From Candidatus Binatia bacterium (GTDB lineage Bacteria > Desulfobacterota > Binatia > UBA1149 > CAITLU01): DNA of 64,000 nt. The DNA lies in NCBI GenBank assembly GCA_036493895.1, contig DASXOZ010000008.1:1-64000 (forward strand), read 5' to 3'. The translations under genes and the position numbers were made by a program. Of this stretch, positions 7,731-15,116 are shown piece after piece. How positions within the stretch are numbered: position 1 is the stretch's first letter; every line of letters starts with the position of its first letter. Under the pieces are notes generated by a model. The model was not told where the DNA came from and searched no databases. It saw only the letters and a list, made by a program, of their open reading frames with translations.

Positions 7731-9722
7731 CTATTGGTCCGTTTGTACCGCCGGCGCGTACCACACCGGCGACGTGTAGGCCCTTTCCTCGACCGTGTGC
7801 GGAGTGCCTTCGGCCATGTCGATGCCGAAGCGCGCCAGGTCGTACGTCGTCCAGCGCGGTGTCGGAATTTCGATCACCCGGCCGTAGTAGAAGGCTCCCT
7901 GGTTCGGGTCGAACGCGGGATCGCTCCAGAACGCGACCAGTTGCGGCGCGCCGATCGAGTTCTTGTACGTCGCGTCGCCCAGGTCCCAGCTCTTGCCGAC
8001 GAAGGTGCGGCAACGGCCGTCCGCTTCGATCTTGCGATCGCCCGATACCGCAACGTCATAGACGCGCTCGTGCGTCGCGCCGTCCTTGTCGATCCACCCC
8101 TTGACGATTTCGTAGCGGTCGAGATTGGCGCCGATCGGGTCCTTCTCGGCCGAGACCAGGAAGGTCGGCACTTTCCCGGAAGGCGCGGCAGCGAGCTCGC
8201 CGCCCATCGGAATTCCCTTGCGGTAACCGAGCGCCGCGAGATCGTGATTGTCGACGTCGAGCCGCGAAAAATCCCAGCCGGCAAAGAACCTCACCGTCAT
8301 TCGCGGGCCCGTCGTCGCGTACGTTTCGCGGCGCTTCATCGCATCGAAGATCGCCGCGCGCGTGTTCTCGCTGGCCCACACTGCGGTATAGCCGGCGGCG
8401 CTGGCTTCCCAGCTCATGGTCTTGAGGCCGGTCTTGTCGTTGGATTCGTAGACGTCGCGCACACGATGGATCGACGGCTCATCGGCAGCGGTGCGCCCGA
8501 AGAAGTTGTCCTCCTCGGCGTCGGCCAGTCCGGTGTGGGAATCGGTGCCGCCCGCAAAACCGAAATGGAACGGGTTGACGCCGACCCGCTTCTCGATCTC
8601 GAGCCCGCGACGCAGCGCCGGCCGCGCGTATTCGCCCGCAAGCATGTCGTCCGTCTTGGCGACGCCGAGGTCGAGATTGCCGCGGTCCCAGCGCTCGAAT
8701 TTCGCGAAGTCGTCGTCCGACGAGAGCTTGGGATGCGTCTCGCTGTCGCCGGCCGTTTCGGTGACCTCGTAGAGCGGCTCCCAGCGCGCCCGCTCGGCGG
8801 CCCAGGCCTTGTCGATCTTCTTTCCCGATGCGTCGGCGTCCGCGAACATGCGGCCGTTGCTCCGGTTGCCGCCGTGCGCGATCGCGAGCACTTCGCCGCC
8901 GGTCTTCTGCTCGTAGGCGGCCATCCACTTCCACAGCGACGCGGGATCGTCGCTTCCGCCGGCGGCCGCGGAAGTCAGCGGCTCGACGGTGGCCGCCTGG
9001 CTCGCTCCGTCGCGGAAGATCACGCCGCGGTGAAGGTCGTTGCCGTTCGGACTGGCGGTCCACTCGTAACCGACCATCGTCGTGAACCTGCCCGGATCGT
9101 TGAAGCGCTCGGCCGCATCAAGCTCGCTGCGCCACGCGCGGCGCAGTCCTGTCGAGCCGGGAATGAACTGGAGAGCCGGCGGCAGCTGTCCCCGCGCGAG
9201 CGCGTCGAGCATCAGCAGCGAAGCGCGCGCTCCGGCCGCGCCCCGGATCATGTTGTGCCACTCGCGGCCGGATGGATCGGCCAGGATCTCGGGCTGACCG
9301 CCGGCGACGGCAGTATACAGCCCGAGGTTGTCGGAGTGATCGGTGATCACGAGGAAATCGAGAGGACGCGAAAGGCGAACGGGCTGCCCGGACGACGACC
9401 ACACTCTTTCGCCGCGCGCGAGGCGATACGCATCGTCCGGCTCGACACTTGCGCCGGCGGCTCCGGCATCGAGAGACCAGGACGTGTGCAGGTGGGTATC
9501 GCCGAACAGCGGTCGCCGAAGCGGCGGCATGTTCGCATACGGCGAGTACGGTCGCGTGGGAGGGTGGCCCCGCTCGGCGCTGCGCGCATCGAGAGTGCCG
9601 GCGTCGTTCGTGACGGGGACGACGTCCTGGGCCATCGCAACTCGCGCCGCCAGCACGAGCATGGCGGCGAATACAGAACACGGCGTCGCGGCGCTGCGGC
9701 CGCGTAACTGGACAGGATTCAT
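7731..9722 (-). CDS. DUF3604 exported protein, PHP-like metal-dependent family
   Basis: A 663-residue protein with a signal peptide (residues 1-32, ending VAMAQD). The domain begins with PLFGDTHLHTSWSLDAG, whose HLH motif is the start of a PHP-like metal site. Further family-typical stretches are FLVITDHSDNLGLYTAV, IAHGGNRSNG, FGFAGGTDSHTGLADAEEDNFFG and ARFGIDM. DUF3604 proteins are widespread in environmental Gram-negatives and are of unknown function; a metal-dependent hydrolase activity is plausible. The start at 9722 gives the signal peptide. It is convergent with the cytochrome gene and lies 41 bases downstream of the Cys-rich gene, so it may belong to the secreted-protein cluster. Confidence 0.88.
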   Translation of the reverse strand: MNPVQLRGRSAATPCSVFAAMLVLAARVAMAQDVVPVTNDAGTLDARSAERGHPPTRPYSPYANMPPLRRPLFGDTHLHTSWSLDAGAAGASVEPDDAYRLARGERVWSSSGQPVRLSRPLDFLVITDHSDNLGLYTAVAGGQPEILADPSGREWHNMIRGAAGARASLLMLDALARGQLPPALQFIPGSTGLRRAWRSELDAAERFNDPGRFTTMVGYEWTASPNGNDLHRGVIFRDGASQAATVEPLTSAAAGGSDDPASLWKWMAAYEQKTGGEVLAIAHGGNRSNGRMFADADASGKKIDKAWAAERARWEPLYEVTETAGDSETHPKLSSDDDFAKFERWDRGNLDLGVAKTDDMLAGEYARPALRRGLEIEKRVGVNPFHFGFAGGTDSHTGLADAEEDNFFGRTAADEPSIHRVRDVYESNDKTGLKTMSWEASAAGYTAVWASENTRAAIFDAMKRRETYATTGPRMTVRFFAGWDFSRLDVDNHDLAALGYRKGIPMGGELAAAPSGKVPTFLVSAEKDPIGANLDRYEIVKGWIDKDGATHERVYDVAVSGDRKIEADGRCRTFVGKSWDLGDATYKNSIGAPQLVAFWSDPAFDPNQGAFYYGRVIEIPTPRWTTYDLARFGIDMAEGTPHTVEERAYTSPVWYAPAVQTDQ

Positions 9723-9763
9723 GCGTAAAAGCCCTTGTTTTCCTGAGCCGCTGCAGCCTTTGC

Positions 9764-11410
9764 TCACTGGCAGCTCAGGTTGGTGACGGCCATCGTCACG
9801 TCGATCGGGTTGAAGCTCGGGTCCGACTCCGCGTCGATCGTGAACGAGAACTGGCTGGCCGCGAGGTTTGCGTCGTTGGTTGCGAACGTGCACGTCGCGA
9901 TCGATGCCGGCGTATGGACGCCGGCATCGACGATCATCGATTCCTTGAGGAAGCGTGAGGCGTCGTTGTCGTTGAACGACGTCAACCCACTGCTCACTGC
10001 GGACGTGCACTGCACGTGGCTGCCGCTGCCCGCCAGCTCGCCGGACGCGTCCGCGTAGCTCATTTCGTACGTCAGCGCGCCCACGTCGGCATTGGTGGTC
10101 ACGCCGATCGTCAGCGTGCACACGCGCGTGAAACCGGAACAGTCCGTGTGACAGATGCCGGTGTCGGAATTCTTCGAACCCTGGTCGCACTGCTCGGGAC
10201 CGCCGCCCGGGCCGCTCGTGCACGAAGGGTCGTTGCAGACGATCCCGTCTCCGCAGACAGCCGCCTTGCAGCCGTTCGTGCAGTTGTCGTGGTCGTTCGT
10301 GTTCTTGTCGTCGCACTGCTCGTTCGGCAGGTTGTTGACGATTCCATCGCCGCAGATTTCCGCGTTGCAGCTGGAGTCGCACCCGTCGAGGCTTGCCGTG
10401 TTGCCGTCGTCGCAGCTCTCGTGGTTGCCCGGATCGGTGACGCCGTCGCCGCAGACCGGCAGCGTGCAGTCAATGCGACAGGCATCCGGCTTGGTGTCGG
10501 AGTTGGCCAGGCCCTGGTCGCATTGCTCGCCTTCCTGCTTGATGCCGTTGCCGCACACCGGCGTGCTCGGGAACGCAAGGTCGAGAAATGCGGGCACCGT
10601 AAGACGGTTGGCCTGGAACACGCACGCGTGGAAATCGATCAGCTCGGAGCCGGAATCGAGCGGATCGATGCAGTGCTCGCCGTAACCGATCGATGCGAAA
10701 TCGGCCCTTGCGCAGACGCGAGGCAGGCCGCCGAGCCACGCAAGCTGCGCATGGATGATGCCGGTGTCGAGCACCGCGTTCCCCGTTCCGAGCCCGTACG
10801 GCGGAAGCTGGGCCCGGCAGTCGACGTTCGTCGAAGAGCCCGAAAGCTCCTGGTCGAGCAGGCAGTGCAGTCTCAGGCCCGTCTCGGCCAGCACCATCGA
10901 CGCCGCGCGTTTGGGCACTTTCATCATGCAGCGGCTGGCGCTGCCGCGAGTGGCAGTGACGTCGGAGGGGTACCAGACCTGGAACAGCGAATCGATCGTG
11001 CTCTGTCCGACGGTCATGATGCAATGAGCAAGGGAGTTCGACGTGAACGGCGACGCCTCGCCGCTGCAAGGTCCGGGATAGCTGAGAAGTCCGAAATTGG
11101 CGCCTGAGCACGCCGACTCGAGGCGCGAGCGCAGCTCGTCGGCCGCCAGCTGGTAGCGAAGTGCCACCGCGCCGGAGCCGTCGCCCGTCGCGCAATCGAT
11201 GTTCTGCGCGACGCCGAAGATCACGTCGGCTTCACAGCCGATGCGCGTCTTGACGTTCTCCAGCGTCCACCTCGAAAGGCCGGTCTGGATCGCGGCGCGG
11301 CAATGCGACTCGGCGGAATCCGCCGCGTTCGCCGCAGCGCCGTCGCAAAGAAGAAGAAGACAAAAAATCGAGCCCAAAGCCGAACGACTCGGAGTTCTCG
11401 TGTTCCACAT
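9764..11410 (-). CDS. Secreted Cys-rich protein with DUF4215 repeats and C-terminal cohesin-like domain
   Basis: A 548-residue protein with a signal peptide (1-30) and a GAGGAG ribosome site before the ATG. Residues 31-280 form a Cys-containing region I do not recognise. Residues 285-428 hold four or five DUF4215-type repeats ([52 protein letters not shown] and so on). Residues 431-548 form a beta-rich domain beginning CTLTIGVTTNADVGALTYEM. It aligns by eye with residues 42-160 of the neighbouring 370-residue protein and resembles the cohesin pattern of a G-A-L-x-[FY] strand pair. Probably surface-exposed. The family of the repeats is clear; function is unknown. Confidence 0.8.
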   Translation of the reverse strand: MWNTRTPSRSALGSIFCLLLLCDGAAANAADSAESHCRAAIQTGLSRWTLENVKTRIGCEADVIFGVAQNIDCATGDGSGAVALRYQLAADELRSRLESACSGANFGLLSYPGPCSGEASPFTSNSLAHCIMTVGQSTIDSLFQVWYPSDVTATRGSASRCMMKVPKRAASMVLAETGLRLHCLLDQELSGSSTNVDCRAQLPPYGLGTGNAVLDTGIIHAQLAWLGGLPRVCARADFASIGYGEHCIDPLDSGSELIDFHACVFQANRLTVPAFLDLAFPSTPVCGNGIKQEGEQCDQGLANSDTKPDACRIDCTLPVCGDGVTDPGNHESCDDGNTASLDGCDSSCNAEICGDGIVNNLPNEQCDDKNTNDHDNCTNGCKAAVCGDGIVCNDPSCTSGPGGGPEQCDQGSKNSDTGICHTDCSGFTRVCTLTIGVTTNADVGALTYEMSYADASGELAGSGSHVQCTSAVSSGLTSFNDNDASRFLKESMIVDAGVHTPASIATCTFATNDANLAASQFSFTIDAESDPSFNPIDVTMAVTNLSCQ

Positions 11411-11508
11411 GGAGCACTCCTCGAAAGGTCGGAAACGGCCCCGGCGGGATCGGCTTTCGCCGAAACCGCCGGGGCTTCTGCACGAATCGGAAGACTGCGG
11501 CCGCCCGC

Positions 11509-12621
11509 TTACGGGTTGCCCGCGGCGCTCCACGAAGTGGTCTTGACCGTCGCCGTGCCTGCCGTGGTCTGGTAGCAGCTCTGCGTGACGCCATCGTCGG
11601 TCACGAGATCAGACAGCGTTACGCCGGTGAGCTTGCTCAGGTCGGGAGCGTGGAAGTCGCCAGTCTTGCTCTTGGCCTTGACGCTGAGCGACGACTTGCC
11701 GTCGGTGTCCGAACCTTTCACTTTGATCTGGAACACAGCGCCCTTGATTCCGAAGCCTGTCGCCCCGGCAGTTGCCCAGCCGCTGCCCGTTCCGGCAGGG
11801 ACCGTCGCGCCGTACAGCAGGCTGCCGTCCTCGTAGACGCACCAGCTGTAGGTCTTGCCGGTTCCCGTCGTCGGATCGAGGAAGGTCGCTGCCTTGCCGC
11901 TCTTCCAGCCCCAGCTTCCCGAGTCCTTGGTGTCGTCGGTCGCGGCCGGGTCGTTCTTGAACGCGATCTTCGACTTGCCGGCGACCGTCGAAACGAGGCA
12001 GCCGGTCGGCGCCGCCGAAGGGCAGTCGCTCGGGTTGCACGACGAGTCGCAGCCGTCGCCTTCGACGAGGTTGCCGTCGTCGCACTGCTCGCCCGGCTCG
12101 AGGACGCCGTTGCCGCACACCGAAGCTCCGGTGGTGCAGGCATCGGCCGTTGCCGACATCGTCGGCGCCGGCGACGCGGGGTCGTTCGGCGGCGACGAGG
12201 TGTCGGACGAATCGGTGACGGTCACGGCGAAATTGCCCGACGTCGGGTCCGCCTGCGTCGAATCCGGCATCACGAACGTGCAGTGCGCGACCTCGCCAGG
12301 ACCCGTGAATCCGGACGGGTTCGCAAAGGCCGCATCCATCGTGCTCGCGTCGGCGTTGACGCTGCTGCTGTCCAGGCCGCCCGCCGCCCAAGTGCACGAG
12401 TTGGCGAAGTCGCCCTTGGCGCCCACCGCGGTGTAGTCCGTGTGGAACTGCAGGGCGCCGAGCGTCGTCGCGTTGGTCACATTGAAATGAACGGTGCAGT
12501 GCTTCGGCTGCGCGGCCAGCGCCGCAGGCGCGATCGCGAGCACGAAGGCTGCGCCGAAGCCGGCAAGCGCCGGCAGTCGCAGGTAGCTGGCCCTGAGGCC
12601 GCTGTGGTGAATCTTCGACAT
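11509..12621 (-). CDS. Secreted protein: cohesin-like domain, one DUF4215 repeat, beta-rich C-terminal domain
   Basis: A 370-residue protein with a signal peptide (1-37). Residues 42-160 form a domain starting CTVHFNVTNATTLGALQFHT. Residues 168-200 are one DUF4215 repeat (VCGNGVLEPGEQCDDGN). Residues 208-365 form a C-terminal domain beginning CLVSTVAGKSKIAFKNDP with WGWKSGKAA and SWCVYEDG. The same C-terminal pattern closes the 930-residue protein at 53792-56584 (CLTAGKTQIAIKTDP, WQWKKGD, YALCIFDQHGG). It lies 98 bases upstream of the 548-residue paralogue on the same strand. The repeated domain set suggests interchangeable surface modules. Confidence 0.8.
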   Translation of the reverse strand: MSKIHHSGLRASYLRLPALAGFGAAFVLAIAPAALAAQPKHCTVHFNVTNATTLGALQFHTDYTAVGAKGDFANSCTWAAGGLDSSSVNADASTMDAAFANPSGFTGPGEVAHCTFVMPDSTQADPTSGNFAVTVTDSSDTSSPPNDPASPAPTMSATADACTTGASVCGNGVLEPGEQCDDGNLVEGDGCDSSCNPSDCPSAAPTGCLVSTVAGKSKIAFKNDPAATDDTKDSGSWGWKSGKAATFLDPTTGTGKTYSWCVYEDGSLLYGATVPAGTGSGWATAGATGFGIKGAVFQIKVKGSDTDGKSSLSVKAKSKTGDFHAPDLSKLTGVTLSDLVTDDGVTQSCYQTTAGTATVKTTSWSAAGNP

Positions 12622-12645
12622 GGTTCCCTCTCCTTCCTTACGCGC

Positions 12646-12673
12646 CTTGCGCGGAATGCCTTACGCGGAATGC
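12646..12673 (+). repeat. 14-bp tandem duplication between two secreted-protein genes
   Basis: Two adjacent copies of CTTRCGCGGAATGC (12646-12659 and 12660-12673) lie in the 166-base gap between the 662-residue beta-helix gene and the start of the 370-residue gene. They are just upstream of the latter and could be part of its promoter or leader. No function can be assigned. Confidence 0.5.
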
Positions 12674-12787
12674 GTCGCTGTCGGTTTCTTGAAGTTTGGC
12701 GTGTCCATGGTCGCACGTGACGCGAGCCCTCGCGGGCAGCGACCGTCTCGCGACGGACGCCGCCCGCGATCACCCGTGTCGCGAGGG

Positions 12788-14776
12788 TCAGGGCACCTGG
12801 TTCGGCATGCCGCTGGTCGTGTCGACCATCGGATCCATCTTCTGGTTGGTCGGATCCGACTCGAACAGGCTCGCCACGCAGGCGATGTCCGCAGGCTTGT
12901 GCGCGGCATCGCCGCCGGTGCTGTTGAAGTAGCCTGCCTCGGCGCTGCCGCCGGCGACGGCGGCCTCGTTGGGCGTCGGCTGCCAGATCCACAGGTTGTG
13001 CAGGTGCTCCACGTTGAGACCGGGAGGTCCGGCGTACTGGCACGAACCCTGCGTGTCGGTGCCGGCGCCACCCGAATCGGCCGTGATGGCCTGGGACTCC
13101 AGCTCGGCGCGGCGCGAGTTCTGCATCGTCGTGTTCCACACGCTGATGCCGGTGCCCGTGCGGAAACCGATGCTGACGCCGTGCTGGCTGGCCGTGGTGT
13201 GCTGGCCGAGCCACGTGACGTTGGCGTAGTGCGGATGCGAGCGCGGCTCGCGCACGTTCGCGATCGGGTCGCCCTGGGGCCCGTTGTCGGCTTCGAAGCC
13301 CTTGTCGCCGTCGTTGCTGGCCGGCCCGGCCTGGCGCAGCACCGCGAACTGCGCGCCGCCGCGGAAGCCCACGTCGGTGTCCAGGTTGTCGTCGAGCCCG
13401 CCGGTGGCAACCACATGGTCGACGACCACGTTGCCGCCGAAGAACTCGTACTGGTCATCGCCGCCGTTGTTGCAGTCGATGTGGCTGACGATCGTCGGCG
13501 AACCGAGCGTGTACAGCGTGAAGCAGTTCAGATCGTTGCCGTTGCCGTCGATGTCGTACCCGGGGTCGTTGATCTCCATGTACTCGACATGGCCGCCGTT
13601 CCAGCTCTCGTCGGTCCCGCCGTAGTGAACCGGAACCGCGATGCCCTCGACCAGCGCGTCACAGGTGTCCACCGTGTTGCACGCGTTGGCCCAGCCGAAG
13701 CCGGTCAGAACGAGCCCGCCCCATTCGCGGCGGGCGCCGGAGCCGACGCCGAATCCCGTGTAGTCGGTGTTGGTCAACCAGTTGTCGAACCACTTCTTCG
13801 ACTGCAGCGTGATCACGTTGTCCTTGGTGCCGACCGCGTGGATCGTCGATCCGCGCGTGACGATCAACGCTTCCTGGACATCGCCGAGGACGAGAGTGCC
13901 GGGCTCGATGACGAGGTCCGTGTGCGTAGCCGCGGTCGGGTGCGCCGGGTTCGCATTCGTCTCCGTCTTGCCCGCCGCATCGCCGTCACCGATCAACGTG
14001 CCACCGTTGGCGAGGCCGCCGAGACGGTAGATGTTGTCGTTGGTCAGCGTCAGCGTGCCGCCGGACACCGCGAAACGGCCCGGTAGCTGGCAGATGTCCA
14101 TCGTTCCCGGATAGCCGTTCGGGAGCGAGGTGCTTCCTATCAGCGTCGTGTTCGCGGGGCAGTTGCCGTCGGCAACGGGGGTCGCGCCGTTCAGCGTGCC
14201 GTTGGTCGCCGGGTGCCAGACCGTGTGGTTGCCATGCAACTCGACGGTCCAGCCCTCGGTCCAGTCGCCGACCGAGGCAGCCGGGTCCTGCGGGATGGCG
14301 CCGATGAAACGGGTCTTCACGAACCGCGACTTGATGTCGTTGTCATTGATGCCGTACGGATCCGCATTGGTAGCCGTGCTCGAGTTGTAGGAATGGCCGG
14401 TGACGTTGGTGTCCGGCACGACGTCGCTCGATGGATCGAACGTCGTGTCCGAAGCCTCGAGGTCGGGCTTGCCGGGGCTGTTGCACGGGCAGTCGATCGG
14501 CACGTTCTGTCCGACCGAGAACTGCAGACAGAGCAGCGCGTCCGTCGCCTTCGTCGCGACGCCGCGGGGCTCGCAGATGCAGGGCCGCGAACACGTCGCG
14601 GATCCGACCGCCGCGCGCAGGATAAACAGACAATCGGTCGCGACCGGGTCGGCGCCCGTCGATACGGGCTGCGAGCAGCCGCCGGGCTCGGCCCAGGCTG
14701 CGGGGGCGAGTGTGCCCGCCAGCCCTGCCGCCAGCGCGCCGGCGACGGCAAATGTTCTGAGACTCCTTCGAGACAT
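12788..14776 (-). CDS. Secreted beta-helix-type protein with N-terminal dockerin-like module, divergent from the TonB receptor
   Basis: A 662-residue exported protein; signal peptide at residues 1-29. Residues 34-98 form a Cys-rich module (CSQPVSTGADPVATDCLFIL, then KATDALLCLQFSVG and DCPC). It aligns by eye with residues 27-92 of the 242-residue protein at 31447, whose copy holds an EF-hand-like loop. Here the calcium ligands of the loop are mostly lost. The rest is rich in Gly, Asn and Asp with repeated short strands (EWGGLVLTGFGWANACNT, HYGGTDESWNGGHVEYMEI, NNGGDDQYEFFGGNVVVDHV), like right-handed beta-helix proteins often found beside TonB-dependent receptors. I chose 14776 because GGAGGT sits just before it; an ATG at 14788 is also in frame. 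Confidence 0.78.
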   Translation of the reverse strand: MSRRSLRTFAVAGALAAGLAGTLAPAAWAEPGGCSQPVSTGADPVATDCLFILRAAVGSATCSRPCICEPRGVATKATDALLCLQFSVGQNVPIDCPCNSPGKPDLEASDTTFDPSSDVVPDTNVTGHSYNSSTATNADPYGINDNDIKSRFVKTRFIGAIPQDPAASVGDWTEGWTVELHGNHTVWHPATNGTLNGATPVADGNCPANTTLIGSTSLPNGYPGTMDICQLPGRFAVSGGTLTLTNDNIYRLGGLANGGTLIGDGDAAGKTETNANPAHPTAATHTDLVIEPGTLVLGDVQEALIVTRGSTIHAVGTKDNVITLQSKKWFDNWLTNTDYTGFGVGSGARREWGGLVLTGFGWANACNTVDTCDALVEGIAVPVHYGGTDESWNGGHVEYMEINDPGYDIDGNGNDLNCFTLYTLGSPTIVSHIDCNNGGDDQYEFFGGNVVVDHVVATGGLDDNLDTDVGFRGGAQFAVLRQAGPASNDGDKGFEADNGPQGDPIANVREPRSHPHYANVTWLGQHTTASQHGVSIGFRTGTGISVWNTTMQNSRRAELESQAITADSGGAGTDTQGSCQYAGPPGLNVEHLHNLWIWQPTPNEAAVAGGSAEAGYFNSTGGDAAHKPADIACVASLFESDPTNQKMDPMVDTTSGMPNQVP

Positions 14777-15116
14777 GGTTACCTCCACTGAATTTCGGCC
14801 GGCGCGCGGCGCTGGCCTCTCCTTTGATCTTCCGGGACTGCGGGATTTGTCCTGAATTGCCGCTTTGCCGGCACGATGCCGGTACGGACCCGGCGACGAT
14901 GAACGCAGAATGTCATTGGCGTGTCGGAGTCCGGTGAGATTTCCGTCAGCGGTGCGTCGTGCGGATCACACTGCGCGCGCGGCGCTGCGCGATTTTTCGT
15001 CGTGACTTCGCCGCGTTCACGCGCTTCGAATCGCGCGCTAACTCGTTTCGAACACGCGGACGGCTCTTGTGTGGCTCCTTTTCCTGCGGGCGCGACGGCG
15101 CTGCAGGAGCACCGCA
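14777..15116. other. Divergent intergenic region between the beta-helix gene and the TonB receptor gene
   Basis: 340 bases holding the promoters of both flanking genes. The beta-helix gene has its ribosome site GGAGGT at its left edge and the receptor gene has AGGAG at its right edge. Short GC-rich repeats (GCCGG twice near 14874-14890) and a GC-rich possible hairpin near 14970-14990 are visible. I see no known riboswitch, including the cobalamin type that often precedes TonB receptors. Confidence 0.4.
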
